From the NCBI RefSeq assembly GCF_037949795.1, contig NZ_CP149934.1, positions 124,001-188,000 of the forward strand: a stretch of 64,000 nt of DNA. The letters run 5' to 3'. The number at the start of each line of letters is the position of its first letter. The stretch's first letter is position 1. The stretch comes from Thioclava sp. GXIMD2076. GTDB taxonomy: Bacteria; Pseudomonadota; Alphaproteobacteria; Rhodobacterales; Rhodobacteraceae. Shown one piece after another: positions 52,391 through 61,334 of this stretch. Position numbers and translations under genes: made by a program. Below the pieces are notes generated by a model, which did no database searches, was not told where the DNA came from, and saw only the letters and a list, made by a program, of their open reading frames with translations.

Positions 52391-53248
52391 ATGACATATC
52401 CCGGCCCCGTGGTCAGTGCGGACTGGCTGAAAGACCATCTTGCCGATCCGAATGTGGTGATCGTCGATGGCACCGTGCATCTGGCCGATACCGGTCGCAA
52501 CGCCAAGGAGGAATATGCCGCCGCGCATATTCCCGGTGCGCTGTTCTTCGATCTCGATATCATTGCCGATCCCGATAATCCGCGCCCGCGCAAGATCCCG
52601 AGCCGTGCGCGCTTCATCGACGAGGTCGGCAAGCTGGGCATAGCCGCGGGCCAGCATATCGTCGTCTACGATGTGCCCGGGCTCTATAGCGCAGCGCGTG
52701 TGTGGTGGCTGTTCCGCCAGTTCGGCTATGACAATGTCTCGGTGCTCGATGGCGGCATGGTGGCATGGAAGGCCGCAGGTGGCGCGCTCGAGACGGGCGT
52801 GATCGAACGCTCCGCGACGGTCTTCGCACCGGGGGAGAGCCGCGACCTTCTGGCACTGGCGCCCGATGTTCTTGAGCGGTCCAACGCGGGCCAGCAGATC
52901 ATCGATGCCCGCACCGCAGGGCGATGGGCCGGCACCGAGACCGACCGCTATCCGGGCGCACGGGCGGGCCATATCCCCAATAGCCTCAATCTCTACTGGG
53001 CCAATCTTCTGGACCCGCAGGCGCGCACTTTCCTGCCTGACGCAGAGATTGACGCGAAGTTCCGCGAGGCGGGGCTGGATCTGGATCAGCCGGTCACGAT
53101 TTCCTGCGGCTCGGGGTTGACCGCCTGCATTCTGGCGCTCGCTCTGCACCGTCTGGGCCGCGATGACTGGCAGGTCTATGACGGCAGCTGGGACGAATGG
53201 GGCCGCAACCATGATCTGCCGGTTGCCGTGAAGGGAGAGGTGCAATGA
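52391..53248 (+). CDS. sulfurtransferase, two rhodanese domains (mercaptopyruvate type)
   Basis: 285-aa tandem-rhodanese protein. N-terminal domain inactive (Asp at the Cys position, VVYDVPGLYS), C-terminal domain active with Cys239 in CGSGLTAC. The CG-S-G loop is that of 3-mercaptopyruvate sulfurtransferases, rather than the CRxG loop of thiosulfate sulfurtransferases. It would move a sulfur atom from 3-mercaptopyruvate or a related donor to an acceptor. ATG at 52391; it overlaps the next sulfurtransferase gene by four bases. Confidence 0.88.
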   Translation: MTYPGPVVSADWLKDHLADPNVVIVDGTVHLADTGRNAKEEYAAAHIPGALFFDLDIIADPDNPRPRKIPSRARFIDEVGKLGIAAGQHIVVYDVPGLYSAARVWWLFRQFGYDNVSVLDGGMVAWKAAGGALETGVIERSATVFAPGESRDLLALAPDVLERSNAGQQIIDARTAGRWAGTETDRYPGARAGHIPNSLNLYWANLLDPQARTFLPDAEIDAKFREAGLDLDQPVTISCGSGLTACILALALHRLGRDDWQVYDGSWDEWGRNHDLPVAVKGEVQ

Positions 53249-54078
53249 GCAATACGATTGTATCGGTGGAGGAGCTTGCCGCCCATCCCGAATGGCGCGT
53301 CTTCGATTGCACCCATTCGATGAGCGACCCGCAAGCCGGCCACGCCGCCTATCTCGAGAGCCACATCCCCAATGCGCTGCATGCGCAGATGGAGACCGTT
53401 CTGTCGGGGCCGCGGAGCGGGAGCAATGGCCGCAACCCTTTGCCCGACCCGCATGTTTTTGCGGATTGGCTGGGGCAGGCGGGGCTGCGCAGCGATGATC
53501 AGGTGGTCTGCTATGACCGTGGCGGCAATGCCGCCGCCGCCCGCATGTGGTGGATGCTGCGCTGGATCGGCTTCGAGAGGGTTGCCGTGCTGGATGGCGG
53601 GATGCAGGCATGGCAGGCGGCGGGGCTCCCTCTGACCTCCGAGGTGCCGGAATTCGCGCCGACCACGGTAAGCGCGCAACCCGATAACACCCGCATTGTC
53701 GATCTTGAGGCGGTGAAAGCCAGCCTCGAAAGCGGTGATTTTGTCACCGTTGATGCGCGCGGGGCCGAGAAATATCACGGGATCAATGAGACCACCGATC
53801 CGCGTGGCGGGCATATTCCGGGGGCGCTGAACCGGCCGTTCTCGCAAAATACCGATGCTTCGGGGCTTTTCAAATCGCCCGAGGCGCTGCGGGAGGAATG
53901 GCAGGCCGTGTTGGGCGATCGCCCGATGGCGCAGGTGGTTGCGAGCTGCGGTTCGGGGGTGAGTGCGGCGCATAACCTCCTGTCGTTGGAACTTGCGGGC
54001 CTGAAGGGCGTGCGGCTTTACCCTGGCTCGTGGAGCGAGTGGAGCAGTCATCCCGATCTTCCGGCCGAAACCGAATAA
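53245..54078 (+). CDS. second sulfurtransferase, mercaptopyruvate type
   Basis: 277-aa tandem-rhodanese protein, paralogous in layout to the previous one. N-terminal domain carries YDRGGNAAAARMWW, C-terminal active Cys235 in CGSGVSAA; ETTDPRGGHIPGALN and YPGSWSEWSSHPD are family typical. The two are clearly diverged, not a recent duplication. Coupled to the first by a 4-bp overlap, so they may form a complex or act on successive donors. Confidence 0.88.
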   Translation: MSNTIVSVEELAAHPEWRVFDCTHSMSDPQAGHAAYLESHIPNALHAQMETVLSGPRSGSNGRNPLPDPHVFADWLGQAGLRSDDQVVCYDRGGNAAAARMWWMLRWIGFERVAVLDGGMQAWQAAGLPLTSEVPEFAPTTVSAQPDNTRIVDLEAVKASLESGDFVTVDARGAEKYHGINETTDPRGGHIPGALNRPFSQNTDASGLFKSPEALREEWQAVLGDRPMAQVVASCGSGVSAAHNLLSLELAGLKGVRLYPGSWSEWSSHPDLPAETE

Positions 54079-54100
54079 CCTATAGAAAAGAGAGCAAGAC

Positions 54101-54433
54101 ATGTCGCAATGGACCGATATGCTCAAGGGCATCCAGAAAGACTCGGCGCTTCTGAAGGACGCCAATCCGACAATCATCGAGGCCTTCAACGCCGTGCGCG
54201 AGGCAGGCCACAAGAATGACGCGATCGACGCCAAGACCCGCGAACTGATCGCGATCGGCGTGGCGGTGGCGCTGCATTGCGAGGGCTGCATCGCCTCGCA
54301 TGTCTATCAGGCCAAGCGCGCGGGTGCGACAGCCGAGGAGGTTGCGGCAGCTGCCGGCACCGCCATGCTGATCGGGATCGGCTCCGCCTATACCAAGAGC
54401 ATCGACGTGATGCGCGCCTACGAGGAATTCTGA
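54101..54433 (+). CDS. carboxymuconolactone decarboxylase/AhpD-family protein
   Basis: 110-aa helical protein. Seen: the AhpD-type redox motif ALHCEGCIASHVYQAKRAG with Cys60, Cys63 and His67, the alkylhydroperoxidase-like active site. Residues 40-110 match the family core, with AAAAGTAMLIGIGSAYTK-like end. Such proteins can reduce peroxides or persulfides or act in redox relay; within this cluster a role in thiol/persulfide redox is plausible (inference). Ends the sulfurtransferase unit; a terminator follows at 54469. Confidence 0.85.
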   Translation: MSQWTDMLKGIQKDSALLKDANPTIIEAFNAVREAGHKNDAIDAKTRELIAIGVAVALHCEGCIASHVYQAKRAGATAEEVAAAAGTAMLIGIGSAYTKSIDVMRAYEEF

Positions 54434-54468
54434 TCTTCTACGCGGCCGCAGGCCAAACCTTGCCCTGA

Positions 54469-54502
54469 CCCTCCGCCGCCTCCGGGCGGAGGGAATATTT
54501 TT
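54469..54502 (+). terminator. Rho-independent terminator after AhpD-like gene
   Basis: Stem CCCTCCGCC / GGCGGAGGG with a 7-base loop followed by AATATTTTT. It separates the sulfurtransferase unit from the GntP permease gene, which therefore needs its own promoter or partial read-through. Confidence 0.85.
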
Positions 54503-54556
54503 ACGCGCCATTTCCGGGCGCCTCTCCTGTAAAGCCATCCTATAAGGGATCCCCTC

Positions 54557-55948
54557 ATGAGCGTCCTGATCGTATTGGCGGCCCTGGCCGGACTGATCAT
54601 CACGGCCTATCGCGGCCATAGCGTCATCCTGTTTGCACCTATCTTCGCGATGGCGGCGGTTGTTCTGACCCTGCCTGCCGCCGTGGCCCCCGCCTATTCG
54701 AGCCTCTTCATGGCAAAGATGGCGGGCTTCGTGCAGAGCTATTTTCCGGTCTTCCTGCTCGGCGCGATCTTCGGCAAACTCATGGAAGTATCGGGCTTCG
54801 CACACTCCATCGTGCAGGCAATGATCCGGTTTTTCGGCGCGCAGCGTTCGATTGCGGTGATCGCGCTGACGGCGACACTGCTGACCTATGGCGGTGTATC
54901 GGTCTTTGTGGTGGTCTTCGCGATCTACCCGTTCGGCGCGGCGGCCTTCCGTGCGGCGGGCATCCCCAAGCGGCTTTTGCCCGCAACCATCGCGCTTGGC
55001 GCAATGACCTATCCCATCGATGCACTCCCCGGCTCGCCGCAGATCCAGAACATCATCCCCACCACCTTTTTCGGCACTACCAGCTGGGCGGCACCGGTGC
55101 TGGGGTTCTCGGGAGCTGCGTTCATCTTCCTGCTGGGCTGGCAATATCTGGAACATCTCCGCCGCAAGGCGCAGGCGGCGGGCGAGGGCTACGGCGCACA
55201 TGACGATGCCGATCCGGCTGCGTCTCACGATACGGCATTGTTCCATCCGTTGATCGCAATCGCGCCTCTGGTGCTGGTGGGTGTCGTGAATTTCGTCCTG
55301 ACGCGCTGGCTACCGGTGATTTACGGCGAGAACTTCAGTCTCCAGCTTCCGGGTATGGCGAAGGCCACAGAGGTCGCGGTCAAGTCAAACCTCGGCATCT
55401 GGTCGGTGATGGCAGGAATGATCGTGGCGATCCTCTTCGTGCTGGTGGTCGCACGCCGCCCGCTTGCGGGGCGTTTCACCGAAACAAGCAAACCGGCCAT
55501 CGCGGGCGCGCTTCTGGCAACGATGAACACGGCGTCCGAATTCGGCTTCGGAGCGATCATCGCAGCGCTTCCGGGCTTTGTGGTGGTGGCCAACGCACTT
55601 GGCGCGATTCCCAATCCGCTTCTGAACGAGGCGGTGACGATCAATATCCTGTCGGGGATCACGGGCTCTGCAGCGGCGGGTCTGAGCATTGCACTCGGAT
55701 CGATGGCCGACCAGTTCGTGGCGGCGGCCAATGCCTCGGGCATCCCGATGGAGGTTCTGCACCGGGTCGCCGCGATGGCTGCGGGGGGTATGGATACCCT
55801 TCCGCATAACGGAGCGATCATTACATTGCTGGCGGTCACGGGGATGACCCACCGCGAGGCTTATGGTCCGATCTTCGTGATGACAGTTCTGAAGACGTTG
55901 GCCTCCTTCCTTGTTATCGCGCTCTTCTACGCCACCGGTTGGGTATAA
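54557..55948 (+). CDS. GntP-family permease
   Basis: 463-aa membrane protein with 12 or so helices (first VLIVLAALAGLIITAYRGHS). Seen: the GntP-like FPVFLLGAIFGKLMEVSGFA, VVVFAIYPFGAAAFRAAGIP, IALGAMTYPIDALPGSPQIQ, TGSAAAGLSIALGSMADQF and GGMDTLPHNGAIITLLAVTG. The family takes up gluconate and other hydroxy acids with H+. The neighbour genes suggest a hydroxy acid used by the HIBADH-family enzyme. A Shine-Dalgarno AAGGGA precedes it; a terminator lies upstream. Confidence 0.88.
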   Translation: MSVLIVLAALAGLIITAYRGHSVILFAPIFAMAAVVLTLPAAVAPAYSSLFMAKMAGFVQSYFPVFLLGAIFGKLMEVSGFAHSIVQAMIRFFGAQRSIAVIALTATLLTYGGVSVFVVVFAIYPFGAAAFRAAGIPKRLLPATIALGAMTYPIDALPGSPQIQNIIPTTFFGTTSWAAPVLGFSGAAFIFLLGWQYLEHLRRKAQAAGEGYGAHDDADPAASHDTALFHPLIAIAPLVLVGVVNFVLTRWLPVIYGENFSLQLPGMAKATEVAVKSNLGIWSVMAGMIVAILFVLVVARRPLAGRFTETSKPAIAGALLATMNTASEFGFGAIIAALPGFVVVANALGAIPNPLLNEAVTINILSGITGSAAAGLSIALGSMADQFVAAANASGIPMEVLHRVAAMAAGGMDTLPHNGAIITLLAVTGMTHREAYGPIFVMTVLKTLASFLVIALFYATGWV

Positions 55949-55960
55949 TCCTCCGGGGTC

Positions 55961-55986
55961 AGGACGCCGCCCGCGGGCGGCGTCCT
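55961..55986. terminator. 26-bp perfect palindrome between convergent units
   Basis: AGGACGCCGCCCG / CGGGCGGCGTCCT forms a 26-bp palindrome, one long GC-rich stem with almost no loop unless the centre melts. It lies between the GntP stop and the end of the dipeptide ABC ATPase gene; no T-run follows, but the position fits a two-way terminator. Confidence 0.65.
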
Positions 55987-55992
55987 GTGGTA

Positions 55993-57840
55993 TTATTCTG
56001 CCGGTATAGCCTCGGATTTGACGACCTTATCGGGCGCGAGCGGGAAATGGCACGCCACGCGGATGCGCTCTCCGGCCGTATGCAGGTGCGGGTCGCTCTC
56101 GCGGCATTTCGCCTGTGCGGCCGGGCAGCGTTCGGCAAAGGCGCATCCGGGGGGCAGGCGGATCGGCGAGGGCGGTTCGCCATCGACCAGACATTCCGCA
56201 GGATCGTAGGGCGAGGCCTCAAGCGTGGGTGCCGCCGACAGAAGCGCGCGCGTGTAGGGGTGGCGCGGATTCAGGAACAGCTCGTCATTGGGGCCCGCTT
56301 CCACGATCCGCCCCAGATACATCACCGCCACCCGTGAAGCCACGCGCCGCACCAGTGCCAGATCGTGGCTGATGAAGATGCAGGTGATCGCGCGGTCGCG
56401 TTGCAGCTGGCGGAAGAGCTCGATGAGGGGCGTTTGTTCCATCGGGTCGAGCGCCGAGAAGGTCTCGTCGAGAAGCAGCACCTTGGGTTCTAGAACGATG
56501 GCACGGGCCACGTTGATCCGCTGGCGCTGACCTGCCGACAACCCGCTGGGCAGTTTGTCATGCAGTGACGGGTCCAGCCCGACCTCGGCCATCGTGGCCT
56601 CGACCTTGGCGCGGCGCTCTTTACCCCCGAGCTTTGAGTGGAGCCTGAGCGATTCAGAAATCGTGCGGCCAATGGTCCAATGCGCGGGGATCGAGCCATA
56701 GGGGTCTTGCAGCACCAGCTGCAACTGTGCGCGCAGATCGAACCGTTCCTTGGTGGTAAAGGCTCCGACATTGCGCCCCTCGAAGGAGACCGAACCCTCG
56801 TCAGGGGCCTCAAGCCAGGTCAGAAGCCGCATAAGTGTGGATTTTCCGCAACCGGATTCCCCCACGATCGCAAGGCTTTCGCCCGGATAGACATCGAAAT
56901 CGGCGCCGCGCACGGCCTGCACCTCGACCTTGCCAAAGAGCCTATCCTTGCGGCGGACCTTATAGCTGCGCTTGAGGCCGGTAATGGCCAGCGCGGGCGG
57001 GCGGTTCATCACATCGGCCGCCGACAGGCTCTCGGGCGCCTGTGCTCCCCAGATACGCGGGCTCTGCGCGATCATGGTTTCTGCCTGCTGGGTCTTGGGC
57101 GCATCGATCAGCTGTTGGGTCGGGCCTTCCTCGACCACGCGGCCTTCATCCATGACGATGATCCGGTCGGCGAAATCCTTGATGACCGGCACAGAGGAGG
57201 TGATGAACACAAAGGCCGTGCCAAGACGTTCTCGCAGATCCTGGAAGAGCCGGATGATCTGGGCGGCCACCGTCACATCGAGCGGCTGGGTGACGTTGTC
57301 GGCCACCACGACCTTGGTCTCGCCGATGATCGCATCCACGATCGCCGCGCGCTGGATCATGCCGCCCGAATATTTCGAGGGGAGTTCGTCCATCCGGTGG
57401 CGCGCCTCCGGGATCCGTACCAGATCGAAGAGTTCATGCACACGTTCGAGCGCCTCCTTCATCGAGACCTCGGGCCGCAGCATACGGTATTTCTCGGCGA
57501 TCTGGGTGCCGACGCTCAGCGTCGGGTCGAACACACGGGTCGGGTCCGCCCCGACATAGCCGATGCCGGTGCCGCGCAGACGCTGCAGATCACCGCCGCG
57601 GGCGGCAAGGATGTCCTCGCCCGCGATCTCGATACGGCCCGATTGCAGGCCCAGAGGGCGCTCGATCCAGCCGACCAAAGCGCGGCCCAGCACGCTTTTG
57701 CCCGCGCCCGAGCGACCGACGATGGCCACGGCCTCACCTCTGGAGACTTCGAGCGAGAGGTTGTCAAGGATCGGCGGTAGGGCAGGGTTGGCGGTGTTGG
57801 TAATGCTCAGACCGGAGACTTTGAGAAGGGGATCGGACAT
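55993..57840 (-). CDS. fused dipeptide-type ABC ATPase with degenerate first site
   Basis: 615-aa protein with two ABC domains, equivalent to DppD plus DppF. Domain 1 has Walker A GRSGAGKS (42-49) and YSGGM (157-161). It lacks the Q-loop Gln (Ala98), has Asp181-Asn182 where Asp-Glu is required, and Ser215 in place of the H-loop His. Domain 2 is complete: GESGCGKST (327-335), Gln378, LSAGQ (434-438), Asp458-Glu459 and His492. A C-terminal oligopeptide-transport tail contains four Cys (PPGCAFAERC, AKC, VACHFP). So one ATP site should hydrolyse and the other only bind. It is coupled to the permease gene (57840). Confidence 0.9.
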   Translation of the reverse strand: MSDPLLKVSGLSITNTANPALPPILDNLSLEVSRGEAVAIVGRSGAGKSVLGRALVGWIERPLGLQSGRIEIAGEDILAARGGDLQRLRGTGIGYVGADPTRVFDPTLSVGTQIAEKYRMLRPEVSMKEALERVHELFDLVRIPEARHRMDELPSKYSGGMIQRAAIVDAIIGETKVVVADNVTQPLDVTVAAQIIRLFQDLRERLGTAFVFITSSVPVIKDFADRIIVMDEGRVVEEGPTQQLIDAPKTQQAETMIAQSPRIWGAQAPESLSAADVMNRPPALAITGLKRSYKVRRKDRLFGKVEVQAVRGADFDVYPGESLAIVGESGCGKSTLMRLLTWLEAPDEGSVSFEGRNVGAFTTKERFDLRAQLQLVLQDPYGSIPAHWTIGRTISESLRLHSKLGGKERRAKVEATMAEVGLDPSLHDKLPSGLSAGQRQRINVARAIVLEPKVLLLDETFSALDPMEQTPLIELFRQLQRDRAITCIFISHDLALVRRVASRVAVMYLGRIVEAGPNDELFLNPRHPYTRALLSAAPTLEASPYDPAECLVDGEPPSPIRLPPGCAFAERCPAAQAKCRESDPHLHTAGERIRVACHFPLAPDKVVKSEAIPAE

Positions 57841-58754
57841 TATTTCTCTCCTTCGAAGACGGCGTTACGGGCGCGTTCAAGCGCGACACCCATCATGTTG
57901 AGCGACAGCAGGAGCAGCATCAGGAACAGGCCCGGCAGGACGGTGACCCACCATGCGTTCATCAGGTATTTGCGGCCATCGGCGATGATCGAGCCAAGCG
58001 TCGGGATTGGCGGCTGCAGGCCGATGCCGAGGAAATCGAGCACGCATTCGAAAATCATAATGCGGGCAAGGTCGAACACGGCGGCAAAGGCCATGGGCGG
58101 CAGCGCGACAGGGGCGACCATCAGCAGGATGATGCGGATATCGCCTGCGCCCAGCACACGGGCGGCACGGACATATTCCTGCGAGCGCTCGGCCAGCGCG
58201 CTGGCACGGGTCAGGCGGGCATAGTTAGGCCATGTCGCCAGCACCAGAACCGAGATGATCAGCGCGGGTGTGGCCCGAGCCAGACCCAGGATGGTGATCG
58301 CCAGGATGATCGGCGGGATCGAGAGCTGGATATCGACGACGCGCATCAGGAGCTGGTCGATCTTGCCGCCCACAAAGCCGGCATAGAGCCCTACGGCCGA
58401 ACCGATGACGAAGGACAGGAAGGTCGCGGCCACGCCGATCACGAAGGTGATCTGCAGGCCCACTAGGGCACGCGAGAGCATGTCACGTCCCAGCTGGTCG
58501 GTGCCGAGCGGGAAGTCGGGGTTTGAGCCCTCGAAGCCCCAAGGCGCGCTGAATTTCGCCACGAAATTCATCTTGGTCGGGTCGACATTGAAGACGAAGA
58601 CCGAAACGAAGGCGAGAACCAGCAGGGCAGCGAAGAGGATTGCACCGCCCAGGAACCACGGCGAGGACCGTGTGGCCAGCCAGATACGGCGACCCATGGC
58701 GAGTTCTTTGGTCTTGGGCTTGGCGGGGGTCATATTGGTGGTTTCGAGTGTCAT
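57840..58754 (-). CDS. dipeptide-type ABC permease (DppC type)
   Basis: 304-aa permease with six helices. Seen: N-terminal cytoplasmic arm, helix WFLGGAILFAALLVLAFVSV, DFPLGTDQLGRDMLSRALVG (family signature with DxLGRDxLSR), EYVRAARVLGAGDIRIILLM (ATPase-docking EAA loop), and LGIGLQPPIPTLGSIIADGR near the C-terminus. Adjacent genes overlap by one to four bases on both sides. Confidence 0.92.
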   Translation of the reverse strand: MTLETTNMTPAKPKTKELAMGRRIWLATRSSPWFLGGAILFAALLVLAFVSVFVFNVDPTKMNFVAKFSAPWGFEGSNPDFPLGTDQLGRDMLSRALVGLQITFVIGVAATFLSFVIGSAVGLYAGFVGGKIDQLLMRVVDIQLSIPPIILAITILGLARATPALIISVLVLATWPNYARLTRASALAERSQEYVRAARVLGAGDIRIILLMVAPVALPPMAFAAVFDLARIMIFECVLDFLGIGLQPPIPTLGSIIADGRKYLMNAWWVTVLPGLFLMLLLLSLNMMGVALERARNAVFEGEK

Positions 58755-59731
58755 CAGTATTCAAGCCTCGGGTCGAACAGGCCGCTTACGAAATCGACGG
58801 CAATATTGACCGCCACGAAGAAGGCGCTGATGATGATGGCGATGGCCTGCACCAGCGGGAAGTCGCGCTGCAGCACAGCCTCGACGGTCAGTTTGCCCAG
58901 TCCGGGGAAGTCGAAGACGAATTCGATCACCAGAAGGCTGCCGATCAGGCCGGTCAGCATTACGCCGAGCGTGTTGATGAAAGGCACGGCCGCGCCGCGG
59001 AGGATATGGCGGGTGAAGATGGTGCGACGGTCGAGACCGCGGGCAGGCGCTACCTGAATGAAATCGCGACGCGTCATCGACGAGATGGCGGAGGACCATG
59101 TGCGGATGAAGATGGGGGCCATTTCGATGGCCAGCACAATGGCCGGAAGGATCATATAGCTGAAGCCGTTATAGCCCACTGGTGGAAGCCATTGCAGCTT
59201 GATCGAGACAAGGAGAACCAGAAGCCCCGCGATCCAGAAGCTGGGCATCGAGACGAGGATCGAGGAGCCCATCAGGGTCAGTGCTTCGGGCATGCGGCCC
59301 GCGTTGAGCCCTGCCCAGATCCCGATTGGAGCCGAGATCACCAGCGCAAGCCCCATGCCGAGCGCGGCAAGCTCGAGGCTCAGCGGAAGGCGTGCCGCGA
59401 TCAGACCGATCACATCGGCCTTACCGGCGGTCGGATTGTCGCCGCCACTTCCTGCCAGACCGGATTCCGAGCGGACATAGGATTTTCCGAAATCGCCATG
59501 CAGGACAATGCCACCGACATATTTTCCGAACTGCACGAGGAAGGGGTCATCAAGCCCCATTTCCTTGGCAAGCGCGTCGACGCTGGCCTGATCGGAGAGG
59601 CCGCCCGCCAGCATCCGTGCGGGATCGCCCGGACCGATGCGCAGGAGCGTGAAAACGATCAGTGCTGCGAGGAGGATGATGGCAACACCTTGTGAAAGGC
59701 GTCGGGTGAGAAACGAGACGATAGCTATCAT
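58754..59731 (-). CDS. dipeptide-type ABC permease (DppB type)
   Basis: 325-aa permease. Seen: N-terminal LTRRLSQGVAIILLAALIVF, TLLRIGPGDPARML (family P-G-D-P), DDPFLVQFGKYVGGIVLHGD, FIQVAPARGLDRRTIFTRHI (EAA-type loop), VEFVFDFPGLGKLTVEAVLQ-like end with FPGLG. ATG at 59731 follows GAGGAG. It starts 67 bp after the binding-protein gene. Confidence 0.92.
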   Translation of the reverse strand: MIAIVSFLTRRLSQGVAIILLAALIVFTLLRIGPGDPARMLAGGLSDQASVDALAKEMGLDDPFLVQFGKYVGGIVLHGDFGKSYVRSESGLAGSGGDNPTAGKADVIGLIAARLPLSLELAALGMGLALVISAPIGIWAGLNAGRMPEALTLMGSSILVSMPSFWIAGLLVLLVSIKLQWLPPVGYNGFSYMILPAIVLAIEMAPIFIRTWSSAISSMTRRDFIQVAPARGLDRRTIFTRHILRGAAVPFINTLGVMLTGLIGSLLVIEFVFDFPGLGKLTVEAVLQRDFPLVQAIAIIISAFFVAVNIAVDFVSGLFDPRLEY

Positions 59732-59798
59732 GGAACTCCTCGCAGTCGCTGTCAGAGTGGCCACCCTCGCGGGAGGATGGCCTTGGGGAAAAAGGACC

Positions 59799-61334
59799 TC
59801 AGGCGAGGGTCGCTTGCGTCATATCCAGATCGCCTGCCGCGGTCATCCGCACGCCTTTGAGCGCGGCCGAAGTGGCGATCATCATGTTGGAGTTGTAGAG
59901 CACCAGATTGGGCATCTTCTCCGCGACCATCGGCAGCACTTCGTCGCTGATGATCTTGGCGCGCTTGTCCATATCGGTCTCGGACACTTGCTTGAGCAGG
60001 ACCGCATCGAGCTCGGGCTCGTTCACGCCCGTGACCAGACCGATCTTGGAGTAGTATTGCAGCATGATCTGGATATTCGGCTCGGGGCTGTCGGGCGCCC
60101 AGCCACCGTCGATCATGTTGCCGGCATTGACGTTGTAATATTTATCATTCCATGCGGCGACTTCCATCACGGTCAGCGTGACGGGGAAGCCCTGCGCCTG
60201 CAACATCGCGGCAATCGCCTCGGAGACTTCCTTGCTCTTGGGGTAGAAGCCGGTGGAGGTGATATATTCGATCGGCGGCAGGCCCTGACCGTTCGGATAG
60301 CCCGCCTCGGCCAGCAGCTTCTGGGTCAGCTCGGGGTCGAACTTGCCGTAATCTTCCTGATGGGTATAGCCCAGCTTCATCGGCGGCAGAACGCTATCTG
60401 CGGCATAGCCCGCATCTCCCACAAGCGACAGCAGACCCTCGCGGTCGATGGCCGCAGCGGCGGCACGACGCACGCGATAATCATCGAAGGGCGGCTTGTT
60501 GCAGCGGAAATGCAGGTAGCGGTTCTCGACCGAGTTCACTTTCTGGGTGGCGACATTGGATTCCGCCGAGAGGCTCGCGAATTGTTCGGGCTCCAGACGT
60601 TCGATGATCTCCGCCTCGCCCGACATCAGGGCGAGCATGCGGGCGTTGCCATCGGGCACGTAGCGCACGGTGATCTTCTGGACGTCCTCGTTCAGCGGCC
60701 CCCAGTAATCGGCGAAGCGCTCGAAGCTGTGGCCATCGGCAGAGCTGCCGATATAGCGGTAGGCACCGGTGCCGTTCATGCCCGATTGCAGTTTGGCGGG
60801 CTCGGCGATGTCGGCGGCGCGCAGGATCGGCGAATATACCTGCAGGAAGAGGAAGGAGTGGGCAGGGAAATCGGGAACCGAGACGGTGAAGGTGTAATCA
60901 TCCTTAACGGTGACGCCTACGGGTCCCGGATAGAAGGCCCGCGCGATACCCGGGCGGCTGTAATATTCGAGCGAGGCCTTCACGTCATTGGCGGTCAGCT
61001 CGGAGCCGTCGTGGAACTTAACGCCTTTCTTGAGGACGAAATCGACGGTGTGCCCGTCGGTCATGTCATAGCTCTCGACCAGAAGCAGTTCGGGCTTGAG
61101 GACATCATCGCCCGGCACCATCGGATAGCGCAGCAGCGAGTCATAGGTCAGGAATTCGCAACGGATATTGGCCTGGGTCGTGTTGCCCGAGGGATCCCAG
61201 TTACCGGTGGTGTTTTCGGGGCTGAGCCAGCGCACATGGCCGGGTTCGGCCGCAAATGCCGCGGTGCCCGGAATGGCATAAACCAGCGGCAAGGCCGCGG
61301 TGGACTTCAGAAAGGTTCTGCGATTGAGAGCCAT
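59799..61334 (-). CDS. dipeptide-type ABC substrate-binding protein, Tat signal
   Basis: 511-aa family-5 solute-binding protein. Seen: N-terminal NRRTFLKSTAALPLVYA, a twin-arginine motif with AFAAEP cleavage region, LKKGVKFHDGSELTANDVKA, SLEYYSRPGIARAFYPG, GAYRYIGSS and KPPFDDYRVRRAAAAAIDRE typical of DppA/OppA-like receptors. Tat export means it folds before export. Substrates of the family: peptides, nickel, opines, glutathione and others. Heads the dpp-type unit on the minus strand; a 335-bp upstream region with repeats precedes it. Confidence 0.9.
   Translation of the reverse strand: MALNRRTFLKSTAALPLVYAIPGTAAFAAEPGHVRWLSPENTTGNWDPSGNTTQANIRCEFLTYDSLLRYPMVPGDDVLKPELLLVESYDMTDGHTVDFVLKKGVKFHDGSELTANDVKASLEYYSRPGIARAFYPGPVGVTVKDDYTFTVSVPDFPAHSFLFLQVYSPILRAADIAEPAKLQSGMNGTGAYRYIGSSADGHSFERFADYWGPLNEDVQKITVRYVPDGNARMLALMSGEAEIIERLEPEQFASLSAESNVATQKVNSVENRYLHFRCNKPPFDDYRVRRAAAAAIDREGLLSLVGDAGYAADSVLPPMKLGYTHQEDYGKFDPELTQKLLAEAGYPNGQGLPPIEYITSTGFYPKSKEVSEAIAAMLQAQGFPVTLTVMEVAAWNDKYYNVNAGNMIDGGWAPDSPEPNIQIMLQYYSKIGLVTGVNEPELDAVLLKQVSETDMDKRAKIISDEVLPMVAEKMPNLVLYNSNMMIATSAALKGVRMTAAGDLDMTQATLA

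Noticed and set aside
52391..54078. Tandem sulfurtransferase genes considered a recent duplication
   Set aside because: The proteins differ across most of their length, including N-terminal domain motifs; they share only family features.
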